A stretch of DNA of 64,000 nucleotides, from positions 1 to 64,000 of the forward strand of contig NZMG01000053.1 of the NCBI GenBank assembly GCA_002694465.1. The letters run 5' to 3'. The position numbers were made by a program, and so were the translations under genes. This DNA comes from Flavobacteriaceae bacterium. Lineage in GTDB: Bacteria; Bacteroidota; Bacteroidia; Flavobacteriales; Flavobacteriaceae. This document shows, one piece after another, positions 9,109-18,433 of this stretch. How positions within the stretch are numbered: position 1 is the stretch's first letter; every line of letters starts with the position of its first letter. Under the pieces are notes generated by a model that saw only the letters and a program-made list of their open reading frames with translations, was not told where the DNA came from and made no database searches.

Positions 9109-10023
9109 ATGAAATTTGAATGGAAAGGCGTTATGCCTGCAGTAACTACAAAATTTACCAATGAAGACACATTGGACTTAGATTTATTTCAAGTGAATAT
9201 CAAAGCGCAATTGGAAGCTGGAGTTCACGGCATTGTTTTGGGAGGCACCCTAGGCGAAGCGAGTACCTTAACCGAAGCCGAAAAAAGAACACTTACGCAA
9301 GAAACCGTAAAAATGGTTAATGGAAAGGTGCCCGTTTTAATTAATATTGCGGAACAATCCACAAAAGAAGCCATTGCTGCTGCTCACCATGCCGAAGAAG
9401 ATGGCGCTTCAGGTTTAATGATGCTTCCACCTATGCGTTACAAGGCCAGTGATCAGGAGACGGAGGAGTATTTTAAAGCAGTGGCTACCAATACTTCTTT
9501 ACCTATAATGGTTTACAATAACCCTGTAGATTACAAAATTGAAGTAACCTTGGCTATGTTCGATGAGTTACTAAAATGTGATAACATTGAAGCAGTAAAA
9601 GAATCCACTCGTGATATTTCCAATGTTACTCGGATTAAAAACAATTTTGGAGACCGACTTAAAATCATGTGTGGAGTGGATACTTTAGCATTAGAAAGTT
9701 TATTGATGGGCGCCGATGGTTGGATTGCAGGATTGGTGTGTGCCTTCCCAGCAGAGACCGTCGCCATTTATGAACTTCAAAAGGCAGGAAGAATCCAAGA
9801 GGCCATCGAAATCTATAGATGGTTTTTACCCTTGTTGGAGTTGGATATAAACCCTAAATTAGTACAAAATATAAAACTTGCTGAGGTTGCAACAGGAATA
9901 GGTAGCGAAACGGTACGAGCTCCTAGATTACCGCTTTCAGGAAAAGAAAGAGAAGAAGTTTTAAAAATTATAAACGATGGTGTTAAGTCACGCCCTCAAT
10001 TACCAGATTACAAGAATTTATGA
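9109..10023 (+). CDS. Dihydrodipicolinate synthase family; probable 1-pyrroline-4-hydroxy-2-carboxylate deaminase
   Basis: 304 residues, the usual length for this TIM-barrel lyase family. Tyr136 lies in VYNNP and the Schiff-base Lys164 in EAVKEST; GTLGEASTLT (46-55) binds the keto-acid carboxylate. Family membership alone does not set the substrate. The next three genes encode the other steps of trans-4-hydroxyproline breakdown, so the likely reaction is deamination of pyrroline-4-hydroxy-2-carboxylate to 2-oxoglutarate semialdehyde. The stop overlaps the start of the next gene by 4 bp. Confidence 0.85.
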   Translation: MKFEWKGVMPAVTTKFTNEDTLDLDLFQVNIKAQLEAGVHGIVLGGTLGEASTLTEAEKRTLTQETVKMVNGKVPVLINIAEQSTKEAIAAAHHAEEDGASGLMMLPPMRYKASDQETEEYFKAVATNTSLPIMVYNNPVDYKIEVTLAMFDELLKCDNIEAVKESTRDISNVTRIKNNFGDRLKIMCGVDTLALESLLMGADGWIAGLVCAFPAETVAIYELQKAGRIQEAIEIYRWFLPLLELDINPKLVQNIKLAEVATGIGSETVRAPRLPLSGKEREEVLKIINDGVKSRPQLPDYKNL

Positions 10024-11546
10024 TAACAGGGAAAAATTATATTGGATTTGAATTATCTGCCGAAGGAACTAAGACCTATCGAACCTTTAATCCGAAGAAA
10101 AATAAAGAAAACGAACACACGTTTACCGAAGCTACTAAGGACGAAATAAATAAAGCTGCGCAATTGGCCTCCGAAGCTTTCAAGAAGTATAGGAGCATTT
10201 CAGGCAATAGAAGAGCTGCTTTTTTAAATGCCATTGCAGATGAAATTGAAGCTTTGGGAGACACCTTGGTACAAACCTATACTTCAGAATCGGGTTTACC
10301 CGAAGTACGTTCGAAGGGAGAAAGAGGTCGTACTGTGGGACAATTACGAATGTTCGCAAAACTCATTGAGAATGACGCTTGGAGAGAACCTACCATCGAT
10401 ACTGCAATTCCCGACCGAGCACCCACTCCTAAACCCGATTTACGACAGTTACAAGTTCCCATTGGTCCCATTGTGGTTTTTGGAGCGAGTAATTTCCCAT
10501 TGGCGTATTCCACAGCTGGTGGAGACACCGCTAGTGCTTTGGCGGCTGGGTGTCCAGTGATTGTAAAATCTCATCCTATGCATGCTGGAACGGGTGAGTT
10601 GGTGGCTTCGGCTATCATAAAAGCGGCAAAAGATACAGGTATGCCCGAAGGTGTTTTTTCAAATTTGAACAGTTCGGGAATTGAAGTGGGACAACAATTG
10701 GTTTCTCATCCTAAGGTAAAAGGAGTAGGTTTTACCGGCAGTATTAATGGAGGAAGAGCCCTTTACGATTTAGCGGCAAAACGAGACGAACCCATCCCTG
10801 TTTTTGCAGAAATGGGGAGTATTAATCCGGTCATAATTACCAGGAAGGCTTTAGAGAAAAGGGCTTCCGAAATTGCGTCCACCTATGCAGGTTCCATTAC
10901 TTTGGGAACAGGACAATTTTGTACCAATCCTGGGTTGATTTTAACTTTGGAAAGCGATTTTGCTTCAAAATTCATTGACGAATTAGGTGAGAAAACAGCG
11001 AATATTGATTCATTCTGTATGCTTCATCCCAATATTCATTCAGCTTTCAATAAAAAAGGAGCTGAGGTTATTGAACAACCAGAAACTACCTTGGTCGCAG
11101 AATATAAAGGGGATGTACCCCAGAATTATGCAAAAGCGAAAGTAGTTACTGCCAAAGGAGATGCCTTTCTAAAAAATTCAAAACTCCATCAGGAAGTTTT
11201 TGGGCCATTTTCGTTGGTAGTGCAATGTAAAGATGAGACACAATTACTTCAAATTATTGAAAATTTAGAAGGGCAATTAACAGGAACCATCATTGCTGAA
11301 AAAGAAGATTATTCAAGCCTTTCAGTAATTATTGAATCGCTACAAGATAGAGTAGGTAGAATCATTTTTAATGGGGTGCCCACAGGGGTGGAGGTGTGTG
11401 ATGCGATGACACACGGGGGACCATATCCAGCAAGTACCGATAGCCGATTCACCGCAGTCGGGAACCATTCCATCAAACGATGGGTGCGTCCTTTTAGTTA
11501 CCAAGATTTTCCTTCAGAATTATTACCAGAAGTTTTGAAATCCTAA
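10020..11546 (+). CDS. Aldehyde dehydrogenase; probable 2-oxoglutarate semialdehyde dehydrogenase
   Basis: 508 residues, a full-length ALDH of the NADP-type subgroup seen in hydroxyproline and sugar-acid pathways. The nucleophile C301 lies in GTGQFCTNPG and the general base E264 in FAEMGSINPV; FGASNFPLAYS binds the cofactor. It is expected to oxidise 2-oxoglutarate semialdehyde to 2-oxoglutarate, feeding the TCA cycle. Its ends overlap both neighbours (4 bp and 1 bp), a tightly coupled operon. Confidence 0.9.
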   Translation: MITGKNYIGFELSAEGTKTYRTFNPKKNKENEHTFTEATKDEINKAAQLASEAFKKYRSISGNRRAAFLNAIADEIEALGDTLVQTYTSESGLPEVRSKGERGRTVGQLRMFAKLIENDAWREPTIDTAIPDRAPTPKPDLRQLQVPIGPIVVFGASNFPLAYSTAGGDTASALAAGCPVIVKSHPMHAGTGELVASAIIKAAKDTGMPEGVFSNLNSSGIEVGQQLVSHPKVKGVGFTGSINGGRALYDLAAKRDEPIPVFAEMGSINPVIITRKALEKRASEIASTYAGSITLGTGQFCTNPGLILTLESDFASKFIDELGEKTANIDSFCMLHPNIHSAFNKKGAEVIEQPETTLVAEYKGDVPQNYAKAKVVTAKGDAFLKNSKLHQEVFGPFSLVVQCKDETQLLQIIENLEGQLTGTIIAEKEDYSSLSVIIESLQDRVGRIIFNGVPTGVEVCDAMTHGGPYPASTDSRFTAVGNHSIKRWVRPFSYQDFPSELLPEVLKS

Positions 11547-12553
11547 TGAAAACTGTCTATAAATGCATCGATGCGCATACGTGTGGAAACCCTGTAAGAG
11601 TAGTAACTACAGGGCATCCTTCATTGTCTGGAAAGTCGATTGGTGAAAAGCGCCAACATTTTTTAAAAGAGTATGATTGGATTCGGAAAGGACTTATGTT
11701 TGAGCCACGGGGTCACGATATGATGAGTGGGAGTTTCTTTTTTGAACCACAATCCCCCGAAAATGATTTTGCCATTTTATTTATTGAAACCTCAGGTTGT
11801 CTCCCCATGTGTGGCCACGGAACCATTGGTGCTGTCACCATAGGGATTGAAGAAGGATTAATTACACCAAAAACGGAAGGTAAAGTACGAATGGAAACTC
11901 CGGCGGGTTTAGTGAATATTGAGTATGAAAAAGTAAACGGAAAAGTAGCTTGGGTAAAACTGAAAAATGTAGCTTCTTATTTAGCGGAAGAAAGCCTAAT
12001 TATTGATTGTAAAGAATTGGGTGAACTTAAGATTGATGTTGCTTACGGTGGAAACTTTTATGCCATTGTGGATCCACAGAAAAATTTTAGTGGGGTACAA
12101 GATTTTACGGCTAGTAAATTGATACAGTATTCGCAGGAAATTCGTGAAAAAATCAATCAAAAATATCCTAATTATTTTATTCATCCTGAAGATGAAAGGA
12201 TTCGTGATGTGAGTCATATTCAGTGGACAGGAACCCCCTTAAATCCGAATTCTTCTGGAAGAAATGCCGTGTTTTACGGAGATAAGGCTATAGATCGTTC
12301 GCCTTGCGGGACAGGGACTTCGGCAAGAATGGCCCAGTTATTTGCGAAGGGGAAACTTAAAAAAGGAGAAACTTTTATTCATGAAAGCTATATAGGTTCT
12401 ACCTTTGAAGGTCGCATAGAAGAAGAGACAAAAATGGGTGACAAAAAAGGTATCATTCCAAGTATAAAAGGATGGGCAAAAATTTATGGGTACAATACAA
12501 TTACTATTGACCCCGAAGATGATCCTTATGCATACGGATTTCAAGTAATATGA
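11546..12553 (+). CDS. 4-hydroxyproline 2-epimerase (proline racemase family)
   Basis: 335 residues. Both catalytic cysteines needed for racemase or epimerase chemistry are present: C89 in PMCGHGTIG and C254 in SPCGTGTSA. The related trans-3-hydroxyproline dehydratases replace the second with Thr, so this is an epimerase. It should interconvert trans-4-hydroxy-L-proline and cis-4-hydroxy-D-proline, the first step of this pathway. The ATG overlaps the ALDH stop (TAATG) and its own stop overlaps the dehydrogenase start. Confidence 0.92.
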   Translation: MKTVYKCIDAHTCGNPVRVVTTGHPSLSGKSIGEKRQHFLKEYDWIRKGLMFEPRGHDMMSGSFFFEPQSPENDFAILFIETSGCLPMCGHGTIGAVTIGIEEGLITPKTEGKVRMETPAGLVNIEYEKVNGKVAWVKLKNVASYLAEESLIIDCKELGELKIDVAYGGNFYAIVDPQKNFSGVQDFTASKLIQYSQEIREKINQKYPNYFIHPEDERIRDVSHIQWTGTPLNPNSSGRNAVFYGDKAIDRSPCGTGTSARMAQLFAKGKLKKGETFIHESYIGSTFEGRIEEETKMGDKKGIIPSIKGWAKIYGYNTITIDPEDDPYAYGFQVI

Positions 12554-13797
12554 GTAAAAAAGTTGTTGTCATTGGGGGCGGAATAATTGGGCTTTGCTCC
12601 GCCTATTATCTTTCAAAAGAGGGATGTGAGGTTACGGTTATCGATCAATCTTCCATGGATTATGGTGCTTCCTATGTAAATGCAGGTTATTTAACGCCCA
12701 GTCATATCATTCCATTAGCAGCCCCTGGTGCCATGAAACAAGGAATTAAATGGATGTTTAATCCTGCAAGTCCGTTATTTATTAAACCTCGTTTGGATGC
12801 TTCCTTTTTGCAATGGGTTTGGGCATTTAATAAATCCTGTTCAGTAAAAAATGTGAATAACTCAATTAAAGCCATCAAGGATATTAATCTTTTGAGTGTT
12901 GATTTATTTTCTGAATTAAAAGCGGATGAGAAATTCAACTTTCAATTAGAACACAAAGGATTGTTGATGCTATGTCAAAGCGAAAAAGTTTTAAATCACG
13001 AAGTGGAAGTGGCTTATTTAGCGGCTAAAGAAGGCTTGGATGTTACCGTTTTAAATGCTTCTGAAGTGGAAAAATTGCAACCAAACGCCCAAATACTGAG
13101 TGTGGGTGCAGTACATTATAAATGTGATTGGCACACAACACCCAATGTGTTTATGAATGAAATGAAAGCACACCTTGAAAATAAAGGAGTTACTTTTTTT
13201 AAAAATGAAAAAGTAGAAGATCTCCAATTCTCTGAAGGGAGAATAAAAGAAATTAAAACACAAAATCAGTCGATTACTGCAGATGAGTTTGTATTAGCAG
13301 CTGGCTCTTGGAGCCAATTGTTAAGTAAGAAGTCAGGGATTAAAATTCCACTAGAAGCTGGAAAGGGGTATCGAATTAATACCGAAAGGGAAACAGGAAT
13401 AACGATTCCTGCCATCCTTACCGAAGCCCGTGTAGCAGTCACTCCAATGGATGGATTTACCCGTTTTGCAGGCACTATGGAAATTGCAGGGATTCATCAT
13501 AAAATAAACCCTGTGCGTGTAGAAGCTATTGCTAAGGCTGCAGAAAAATACTATGTAAATGTGTCGATTAATGAAGAAGAAAAGGCCCATGCAGCTTGTG
13601 GATTACGACCTGTGTCACCAGACGGTAAACCCTATATCGGGAAATCTTCAAAATGTGATAATTTAACTATAGCCACGGGTCATGCGATGATGGGTTGGAG
13701 TATGGGTCCCGCTACGGGGAAACTGGTTTCTGAAGTAATTTTGGATAAAAAACGTTCTATGAATCTGGATGCTTTTCATCCGGATAGGAAATTTTAA
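12550..13797 (+). CDS. FAD-dependent D-amino acid dehydrogenase; probable D-hydroxyproline dehydrogenase
   Basis: 415 residues of the DAO/DadA family. The dinucleotide-binding motif VVVIGGGIIGLCSAYYL is at residues 4-20, and the C-terminal FAD region reads CGLRPVSPDGKPYIG, then GHAMMGWSMGPATG. In context it should oxidise cis-4-hydroxy-D-proline to the pyrroline substrate of the first enzyme of the operon, passing electrons to the membrane or a carrier. It is the last gene of the four-gene operon. Its stop overlaps the stop of the convergent gene (shared TTAA). Confidence 0.88.
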   Translation: MSKKVVVIGGGIIGLCSAYYLSKEGCEVTVIDQSSMDYGASYVNAGYLTPSHIIPLAAPGAMKQGIKWMFNPASPLFIKPRLDASFLQWVWAFNKSCSVKNVNNSIKAIKDINLLSVDLFSELKADEKFNFQLEHKGLLMLCQSEKVLNHEVEVAYLAAKEGLDVTVLNASEVEKLQPNAQILSVGAVHYKCDWHTTPNVFMNEMKAHLENKGVTFFKNEKVEDLQFSEGRIKEIKTQNQSITADEFVLAAGSWSQLLSKKSGIKIPLEAGKGYRINTERETGITIPAILTEARVAVTPMDGFTRFAGTMEIAGIHHKINPVRVEAIAKAAEKYYVNVSINEEEKAHAACGLRPVSPDGKPYIGKSSKCDNLTIATGHAMMGWSMGPATGKLVSEVILDKKRSMNLDAFHPDRKF

Positions 13798-14261
13798 GAA
13801 CTACAAGACATATCAGCAACAATCTTCCATTGGTCATCAATCTTTTTGAAGATAATCATAAAGATTCCGTTGGCATCACCCACCTTTCGTTTCAGAAAAT
13901 ATTCGCCCATGACCCAATAGGCATCTCGTTCAATTTCAGAGATATCGTTCACTTTAAATGTTAGTGTGCCACTGTGATCTGCAGAGGGATACCCTTTTTT
14001 GTAATTGGCAAGGGTTTGATCCCAACCGTACGTAATACCATTGCTCCCATAAAATTTGAGGGAGTCACTCTTCCAATAGCCTTGCATAAAACCTTCTAAA
14101 TCGTTTTTACTCCATGCTTCTTCCTGTTCTTTCATCACCGAAAGGATAGCCGCTTTATCTTCGGCTTGTCGTACTTCTTTTTTTTGAGTGGTTTCAGCAG
14201 AAACGTGGACTTGACAACTTACAAGAGCTACGAAAAGGGTAATAACGAGAAGATATTTCAT
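13794..14261 (-). CDS. Lipoprotein with DUF4440/SnoaL-like (NTF2 fold) domain
   Basis: 155 residues with a lipoprotein signal (VALVSC, lipid Cys at 17). The remainder, beginning DKAAILSVMKEQEEAWSKNDLEGFMQGY and ending IFKKIDDQWKIVADMSCS, follows the DUF4440 pattern of small NTF2-fold proteins. No catalytic residues can be assigned. It lies 27 bp downstream of nosY on the same strand but has no known link to nitrous oxide reduction. Confidence 0.8.
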   Translation of the reverse strand: MKYLLVITLFVALVSCQVHVSAETTQKKEVRQAEDKAAILSVMKEQEEAWSKNDLEGFMQGYWKSDSLKFYGSNGITYGWDQTLANYKKGYPSADHSGTLTFKVNDISEIERDAYWVMGEYFLKRKVGDANGIFMIIFKKIDDQWKIVADMSCSS

Positions 14262-14288
14262 TTTTGAAAGATTTGCTTACCTACAAAG

Positions 14289-15071
14289 TTAGAAATCTTT
14301 TTTAAGCGCTTTCCTTCTAATTAATAAAACGGGAATTAAAACCCAAAGGAATAGCACTCCGAGCGAAACAATAAGTCCCCAGCTTGTGCCGAAAAACTTT
14401 TGAAAAACAGCACCCGTATAGCCCATTAACGCAGAAATGTCCAACTTCAAGAGAATTAATATCCGTGACAAATCTATGGGGTTTGCCATACTGGCAATTA
14501 AGGAAAATGTATCGAGGGGGTATTCCTCAAAAAGGATGAGTGATATTAAAAATAGTCCGTCATAAATAACGGCCATAAAGAGCCAAAAGAGAATTGCATA
14601 GCCGAAGCCTTTAATTCTATTTTCATTGGATAAGCCTATGTAAAATGAAATAGCTGTGAATATAAATGTGAGAAATCCGCCGGTCACCAAAAGCAATGAA
14701 AAGTCTAAGATGGCTTCAGATTTAAAAATACCATAGACCAAAAAAGGAATTCCCAACCCTAAAATTAAACTCAACGATAGAGAGGTAGCCACACCCAAAT
14801 ATTGCCCAATAAAAATAGAAGTTCGTTTAAGGGGCTGGGCAAGGAGTAGCTCGGTAAATTCTTTCGAATTATAGAAATACATAATGCCAAACATAGTGCC
14901 CATGAGAGGTACAAGGATGATGATGACATTCATTAACGTTATGACAGCTTTTGAGACATCGTTATTCAAAAAAAGCAAGACAAAGCCTAATAGAAGATAG
15001 AATGCGAAATAGACATAACTCCATCTGCTTCTTATTAAATCGTAGAAACTATATTTTAATATTTTAAGCAT
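14289..15071 (-). CDS. nosY: NosY, ABC transporter permease for nitrous oxide reductase maturation
   Basis: 260 residues with six hydrophobic segments and the ABC-2-type N-terminus (KYSFYDLIRSRWSYVYFAFY). NosY forms the membrane part of the NosDFY complex, which is needed to assemble the CuZ site of NosZ. The identification rests on family features and on gene order nosD-nosF-nosY. The start overlaps nosF by 8 bp. It closes the maturation block. Confidence 0.85.
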   Translation of the reverse strand: MLKILKYSFYDLIRSRWSYVYFAFYLLLGFVLLFLNNDVSKAVITLMNVIIILVPLMGTMFGIMYFYNSKEFTELLLAQPLKRTSIFIGQYLGVATSLSLSLILGLGIPFLVYGIFKSEAILDFSLLLVTGGFLTFIFTAISFYIGLSNENRIKGFGYAILFWLFMAVIYDGLFLISLILFEEYPLDTFSLIASMANPIDLSRILILLKLDISALMGYTGAVFQKFFGTSWGLIVSLGVLFLWVLIPVLLIRRKALKKDF

Positions 15072-15780
15072 GAGCGTTTTTTAAAAGGTGGGCAATAGCA
15101 TGTTCAAAATCATCTTCATTTGTTTCTTTTTTTAAGTCGGCAATGGTTCCATTGAAATAGATTTTGCCTTCCCAAATAAACATCACCTTATCACATACAG
15201 CTTCTACAAAACTCATAATATGAGACGAAATAAGGAGTGTTTTCCCTTTGACTTTTTGTTCTAAAATGATGTCTTTAAGCACCAATAACGACACGGGGTC
15301 AAGACCCGAAGTGGGTTCGTCCAGAATAATAATGGGACTATTGAACATAAAAGCAAGTACGAGATTCACCTTTTGTTTTGTTCCTCCAGATAGATTTCCT
15401 AGTTTTTTATTTAGAAAAGGATGTAATGAAAAAAGGTCGATGTATTTGCTTTCATTGGCAATCTCACCTCCTCGAATATCCTTTATCATTTTAATGAGTT
15501 CGGATACTTTTAGGTTATTTGGGAAATTGGCGATTTGGGGTAAATAATCAATTTGTTTTCGGTATTCCCAACCCTTTTTAATGTTTTTAGTATTTAGGAA
15601 AATTTCACCTTGATTGGGCAAAACCATCCCAAGAATACTTTTTATTAATGTCGTTTTTCCTGAGCCATTAGGCCCCAATACCGCAATAGCATTTCCTTCA
15701 GGTATAACAAGATCTACTCCTTTTAACACCTCATTTTTACCAAAGGACTTATGAATGTTTTTAATTTCTATCATATACAA
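15064..15780 (-). CDS. nosF: NosF, ABC transporter ATPase for nitrous oxide reductase maturation
   Basis: 238 residues with all ABC ATPase motifs: Walker A GPNGSGKTT (36-44), signature LSGGTKQK and Walker B IIILDEPTSGLDP. It powers NosY and works with periplasmic NosD in maturing NosZ. The start overlaps the nosD 3' end by 20 bp and the stop overlaps nosY by 8 bp. Translation may begin at the first Met or at Met3. Confidence 0.9.
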   Translation of the reverse strand: MYMIEIKNIHKSFGKNEVLKGVDLVIPEGNAIAVLGPNGSGKTTLIKSILGMVLPNQGEIFLNTKNIKKGWEYRKQIDYLPQIANFPNNLKVSELIKMIKDIRGGEIANESKYIDLFSLHPFLNKKLGNLSGGTKQKVNLVLAFMFNSPIIILDEPTSGLDPVSLLVLKDIILEQKVKGKTLLISSHIMSFVEAVCDKVMFIWEGKIYFNGTIADLKKETNEDDFEHAIAHLLKNAHA

Positions 15781-17008
15781 TGCGTTTCATTTTTGGTGAG
15801 ATATCCTCAAGATTATTTGGGGTAAAAACTGGAGATACTTTTTCAGAAAAATCGATAATATCGATGAATAAACTTCTTAAAAGTATAATCGCTTCAGGTG
15901 TTCTATTGGCAACGTACGAAAACAGTTTTACAGGTTTATGTGGCACATCCCCAATGCCATCTTTATCAAGGTCATATCCACTGTAATCACTCCAATGGTT
16001 ATTTTCAAATTTATTGTCATTCAATTTACTGTTATATGATAAATCGAAGGTATTGTAAAGGAAGTTATTGTCTGAAAAAATATTGGTATAACAAGCACCT
16101 CGCGATTTAATTGCCCATCCGTTTTTTTCGAAAGTATTGAAAGAGTAGGTTACCCTATTGGATCCTTCAATATTGATACCGGTGGTGTTTTCTTTAAAGA
16201 GATTGCCTTTTATTTTTGAATCGTTTATTTCTTTGAGTAACAATCCATAGGAAGCGGTTCCCCAGTTACCTTGAAAGATGTTGTTATACATTTCTATTCT
16301 TTTTGAAAACATCACAGCGACCCCAGCGCCGTTATTTTGAAAGCTGTTTTTTTCATAAATATCGTCATTCGAAAACATAAAATGTAACCCATATCGCACG
16401 TTGTCTGTACTTGTATTGTTTGTGATGCTACAATGGTCTGCAAATTCTAGATATATCCCATCCCTCACATGTGTGATAATGTTTTTGTCCACTTTAATAT
16501 GATGGCTATACCATAGTTGAATGCCATTGCCAGAATTAAACTCCTCTTTGGCATCACCAATTATTTTGTTGTGAAATATTTTTCCGTAGCTTGATTTTTC
16601 GATATAAATACCGAAGAAAAGTTTCTCCAAGACCAAGTTTTTAATGACAAAATTCTTGCTTTTTACAACTCTCACTGCTGAAAAATCTTCGGTATAACTT
16701 GTGCCAACATTAATAATAAATAAGCCGTCTAAGGTAACATTGTCCGCAGTAATTCGAATAATTTCTCCTTTCAGTTCTCCATCAATAACTGGATAATTTT
16801 CGCCAATGATGGTTAGGGGTTTATTGACATTAATATTATACTCTTTGTAAGTTCCTTTTTTGATTAAAATAGTATCATTTTCCGAAGCAATTTCAATAGC
16901 GTCTTTAACGGTCTTCACTTTGCAAGTGGCGCATACATCAACAGTATTAGCAATACTCGTCCAGGTAGATACTATGAAAATTATGATATATATAATGGGG
17001 ATTTTCAA
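15761..17008 (-). CDS. nosD: NosD, periplasmic copper-site maturation protein
   Basis: 415 residues with a signal peptide (about 1-20) and a right-handed beta-helix of repeated N-x-I/F-x-x-N turns (CASH/NosD repeats) from about residue 110 to 340. A CxxC (CATC) lies just after the signal. The C-terminal GYDLDKDGIGDVPHKP stretch is a hallmark of NosD proteins. It partners with NosFY for CuZ assembly. It follows the cupin gene with no spacer. Confidence 0.92.
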   Translation of the reverse strand: MKIPIIYIIIFIVSTWTSIANTVDVCATCKVKTVKDAIEIASENDTILIKKGTYKEYNINVNKPLTIIGENYPVIDGELKGEIIRITADNVTLDGLFIINVGTSYTEDFSAVRVVKSKNFVIKNLVLEKLFFGIYIEKSSYGKIFHNKIIGDAKEEFNSGNGIQLWYSHHIKVDKNIITHVRDGIYLEFADHCSITNNTSTDNVRYGLHFMFSNDDIYEKNSFQNNGAGVAVMFSKRIEMYNNIFQGNWGTASYGLLLKEINDSKIKGNLFKENTTGINIEGSNRVTYSFNTFEKNGWAIKSRGACYTNIFSDNNFLYNTFDLSYNSKLNDNKFENNHWSDYSGYDLDKDGIGDVPHKPVKLFSYVANRTPEAIILLRSLFIDIIDFSEKVSPVFTPNNLEDISPKMKRIVYDRN

Positions 17009-17311
17009 CTAGCGAATAATTAAAAATTTTGAATTTTGAATGGCTGAAACACTATGAATTTCTTTTGCAGGAAACTGAAAACTCTCATTTTCTTTTATCA
17101 TATATTCTTTATCGGCAATATAAAAAACTATTTGTCCTTCCAGCATTTGGAGCATTGCATTTCTTGGGGAATCGTGTTCTGGAAAAATACTACCTTTTTC
17201 TAAGGATATATATAAGATTTCAGCGTGTTCTTGCTTCCATAATTTCTGAATCGACAGACCCTTAAATTTAGTATTTGAAATCGTAGTGTCTATTTTATAA
17301 TAATCACTCAT
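17009..17311 (-). CDS. Small cupin-domain protein within the nos operon
   Basis: 100 residues from the ATG that overlaps the nosL stop (TAATG); an upstream start would overlap nosL further and is less likely. The single cupin barrel reads LEKGSIFPEHDSPRNAMLQMLEGQIVFYIADKEYMI and then FPAKEIHSVSA. It may bind a metal or small ligand through H at about 53 and later His. Neither role nor partner is known. Its fixed place between nosL and nosD suggests a link to NosZ copper loading or redox sensing, which is inference. Confidence 0.75.
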   Translation of the reverse strand: MSDYYKIDTTISNTKFKGLSIQKLWKQEHAEILYISLEKGSIFPEHDSPRNAMLQMLEGQIVFYIADKEYMIKENESFQFPAKEIHSVSAIQNSKFLIIR

Positions 17312-17745
17312 TAGTTCCCCATGTGTTTTAAAAGTTCTTCCCAAGTATAAATAGTGCCACCTTTTTCCTTTATAATAGTCTCTGCCTCGGCCTTTGTGGG
17401 TACCGAAGATAGAAAGGCACCCATAGGACTTGGAATATTCTCTGAAATTATGAAATACGATTCCCTAGCATTAATGAGTGTTTCAGACACATTATAATTT
17501 CCAGCTAAGAACAATCCAACCGTTGAGGTATCGATGTCTTCGGAATAATGCACCATACACTCAATAGCATCAAAACTGTAAGCTTTCCCTTTTTTGGTCA
17601 CTATTTGTGCGGCATGTTGTTTATCGACAATGGTCATTTGGCAAAACTCACAATGGTCTTCGCCATAGTTAATCTCTTTTTGCTTGACTTGACACGCCAG
17701 CAAAAAGAAGAATGGCACAAAAAAAGAATATTTAATTGCTTTCAT
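17311..17745 (-). CDS. nosL: NosL, copper chaperone lipoprotein
   Basis: 144 residues. The lipoprotein signal ends at LLAC (C18). The copper-binding motif CEFCQM (C32, C35, M37) and YSFDAIECMVHY are typical of NosL. NosL delivers Cu(I) to apo-NosZ on the outer side of the inner membrane. The start overlaps the upstream membrane-protein gene by 14 bp. Confidence 0.92.
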   Translation of the reverse strand: MKAIKYSFFVPFFFLLACQVKQKEINYGEDHCEFCQMTIVDKQHAAQIVTKKGKAYSFDAIECMVHYSEDIDTSTVGLFLAGNYNVSETLINARESYFIISENIPSPMGAFLSSVPTKAEAETIIKEKGGTIYTWEELLKHMGN

Positions 17746-18346
17746 TATTGAGAATTTTAGTCTTTTCTTTTTTTCCTATCCAAAATGCTATAAAAGCGAG
17801 GAACATACCAAATGCTAAAAAGTATGCACCTAATTGGGGATATGAATGTGCCCTAAAATTGAGAATATCTTTTGATCCAAATAAAGGAGGTTGAAAACCC
17901 ATAATACTGCCATCGGGATTGGTAAATTTCATGATAGCTTTAGGATCTAAATTGTGTCCATAATCGTGCTCCCAAAGGTAGAAATCATATATCCCTGCTC
18001 CTGCTAGGATTAGCATGACTATTAACCAACCTAAAAACCATTTGTAATTTCCTTTTAATCCTATTAATAAGCCTAGGATTGACATCGTAATGATTACTGC
18101 TGGAAATATTTTAAATTCTGGAATCGACTCTGGAATGTATTTCATCCCTACATAGTGATTCATTAAATTAATATTTTTTATATCGTGAGGATTGGCATCT
18201 GCAAAATCATTTATGTAAATATCCATCCCTAGTGGAATGGGATATTGAGGGGCTTCCAAGGTGATATTCCAAAGGGGAAAAAGGAATAAGCCTAAAATGG
18301 ATAGGGAAGCCAATAGCATAATTATGTTTGATTTTTTAAGCTTCAT
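17732..18346 (-). CDS. Membrane protein of the nos cluster
   Basis: 204 residues with about four membrane helices and a periplasmic loop (about 25-80) containing DIYINDFADANPHDIKNINLMNHYVGM. A gene of this size and pattern, unnamed, commonly lies between nosZ and nosL in Bacteroidota nos clusters. A role in electron supply or NosZ maturation is plausible but not shown. It is separated from nosZ by two hairpins. Confidence 0.75.
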   Translation of the reverse strand: MKLKKSNIIMLLASLSILGLFLFPLWNITLEAPQYPIPLGMDIYINDFADANPHDIKNINLMNHYVGMKYIPESIPEFKIFPAVIITMSILGLLIGLKGNYKWFLGWLIVMLILAGAGIYDFYLWEHDYGHNLDPKAIMKFTNPDGSIMGFQPPLFGSKDILNFRAHSYPQLGAYFLAFGMFLAFIAFWIGKKEKTKILNNESN

Positions 18347-18367
18347 GTTTTCGATGTTTAAAGTTAG

Positions 18368-18430
18368 GGTGGGGCTTTAAGACCCCACCCATAAAGGAAT
18401 TACTAATTACTAATCTTATCAATTCCTTTT
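18368..18430 (-). other. Two tandem hairpins between nosZ and the downstream nos genes
   Basis: Reading along the transcript, the nosZ stop is followed by AAAGGAATT/AATTCCTTT arms (18394-18402 and 18422-18430) and then GC-rich GGGTGGGG/CCCCACCC arms (18368-18375 and 18384-18391). No T-run follows the second stem in the direction of transcription. The pair therefore looks more like a 3'-stabilising or attenuating structure than a full intrinsic terminator. Confidence 0.6.
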
Positions 18431-18433
18431 TTA

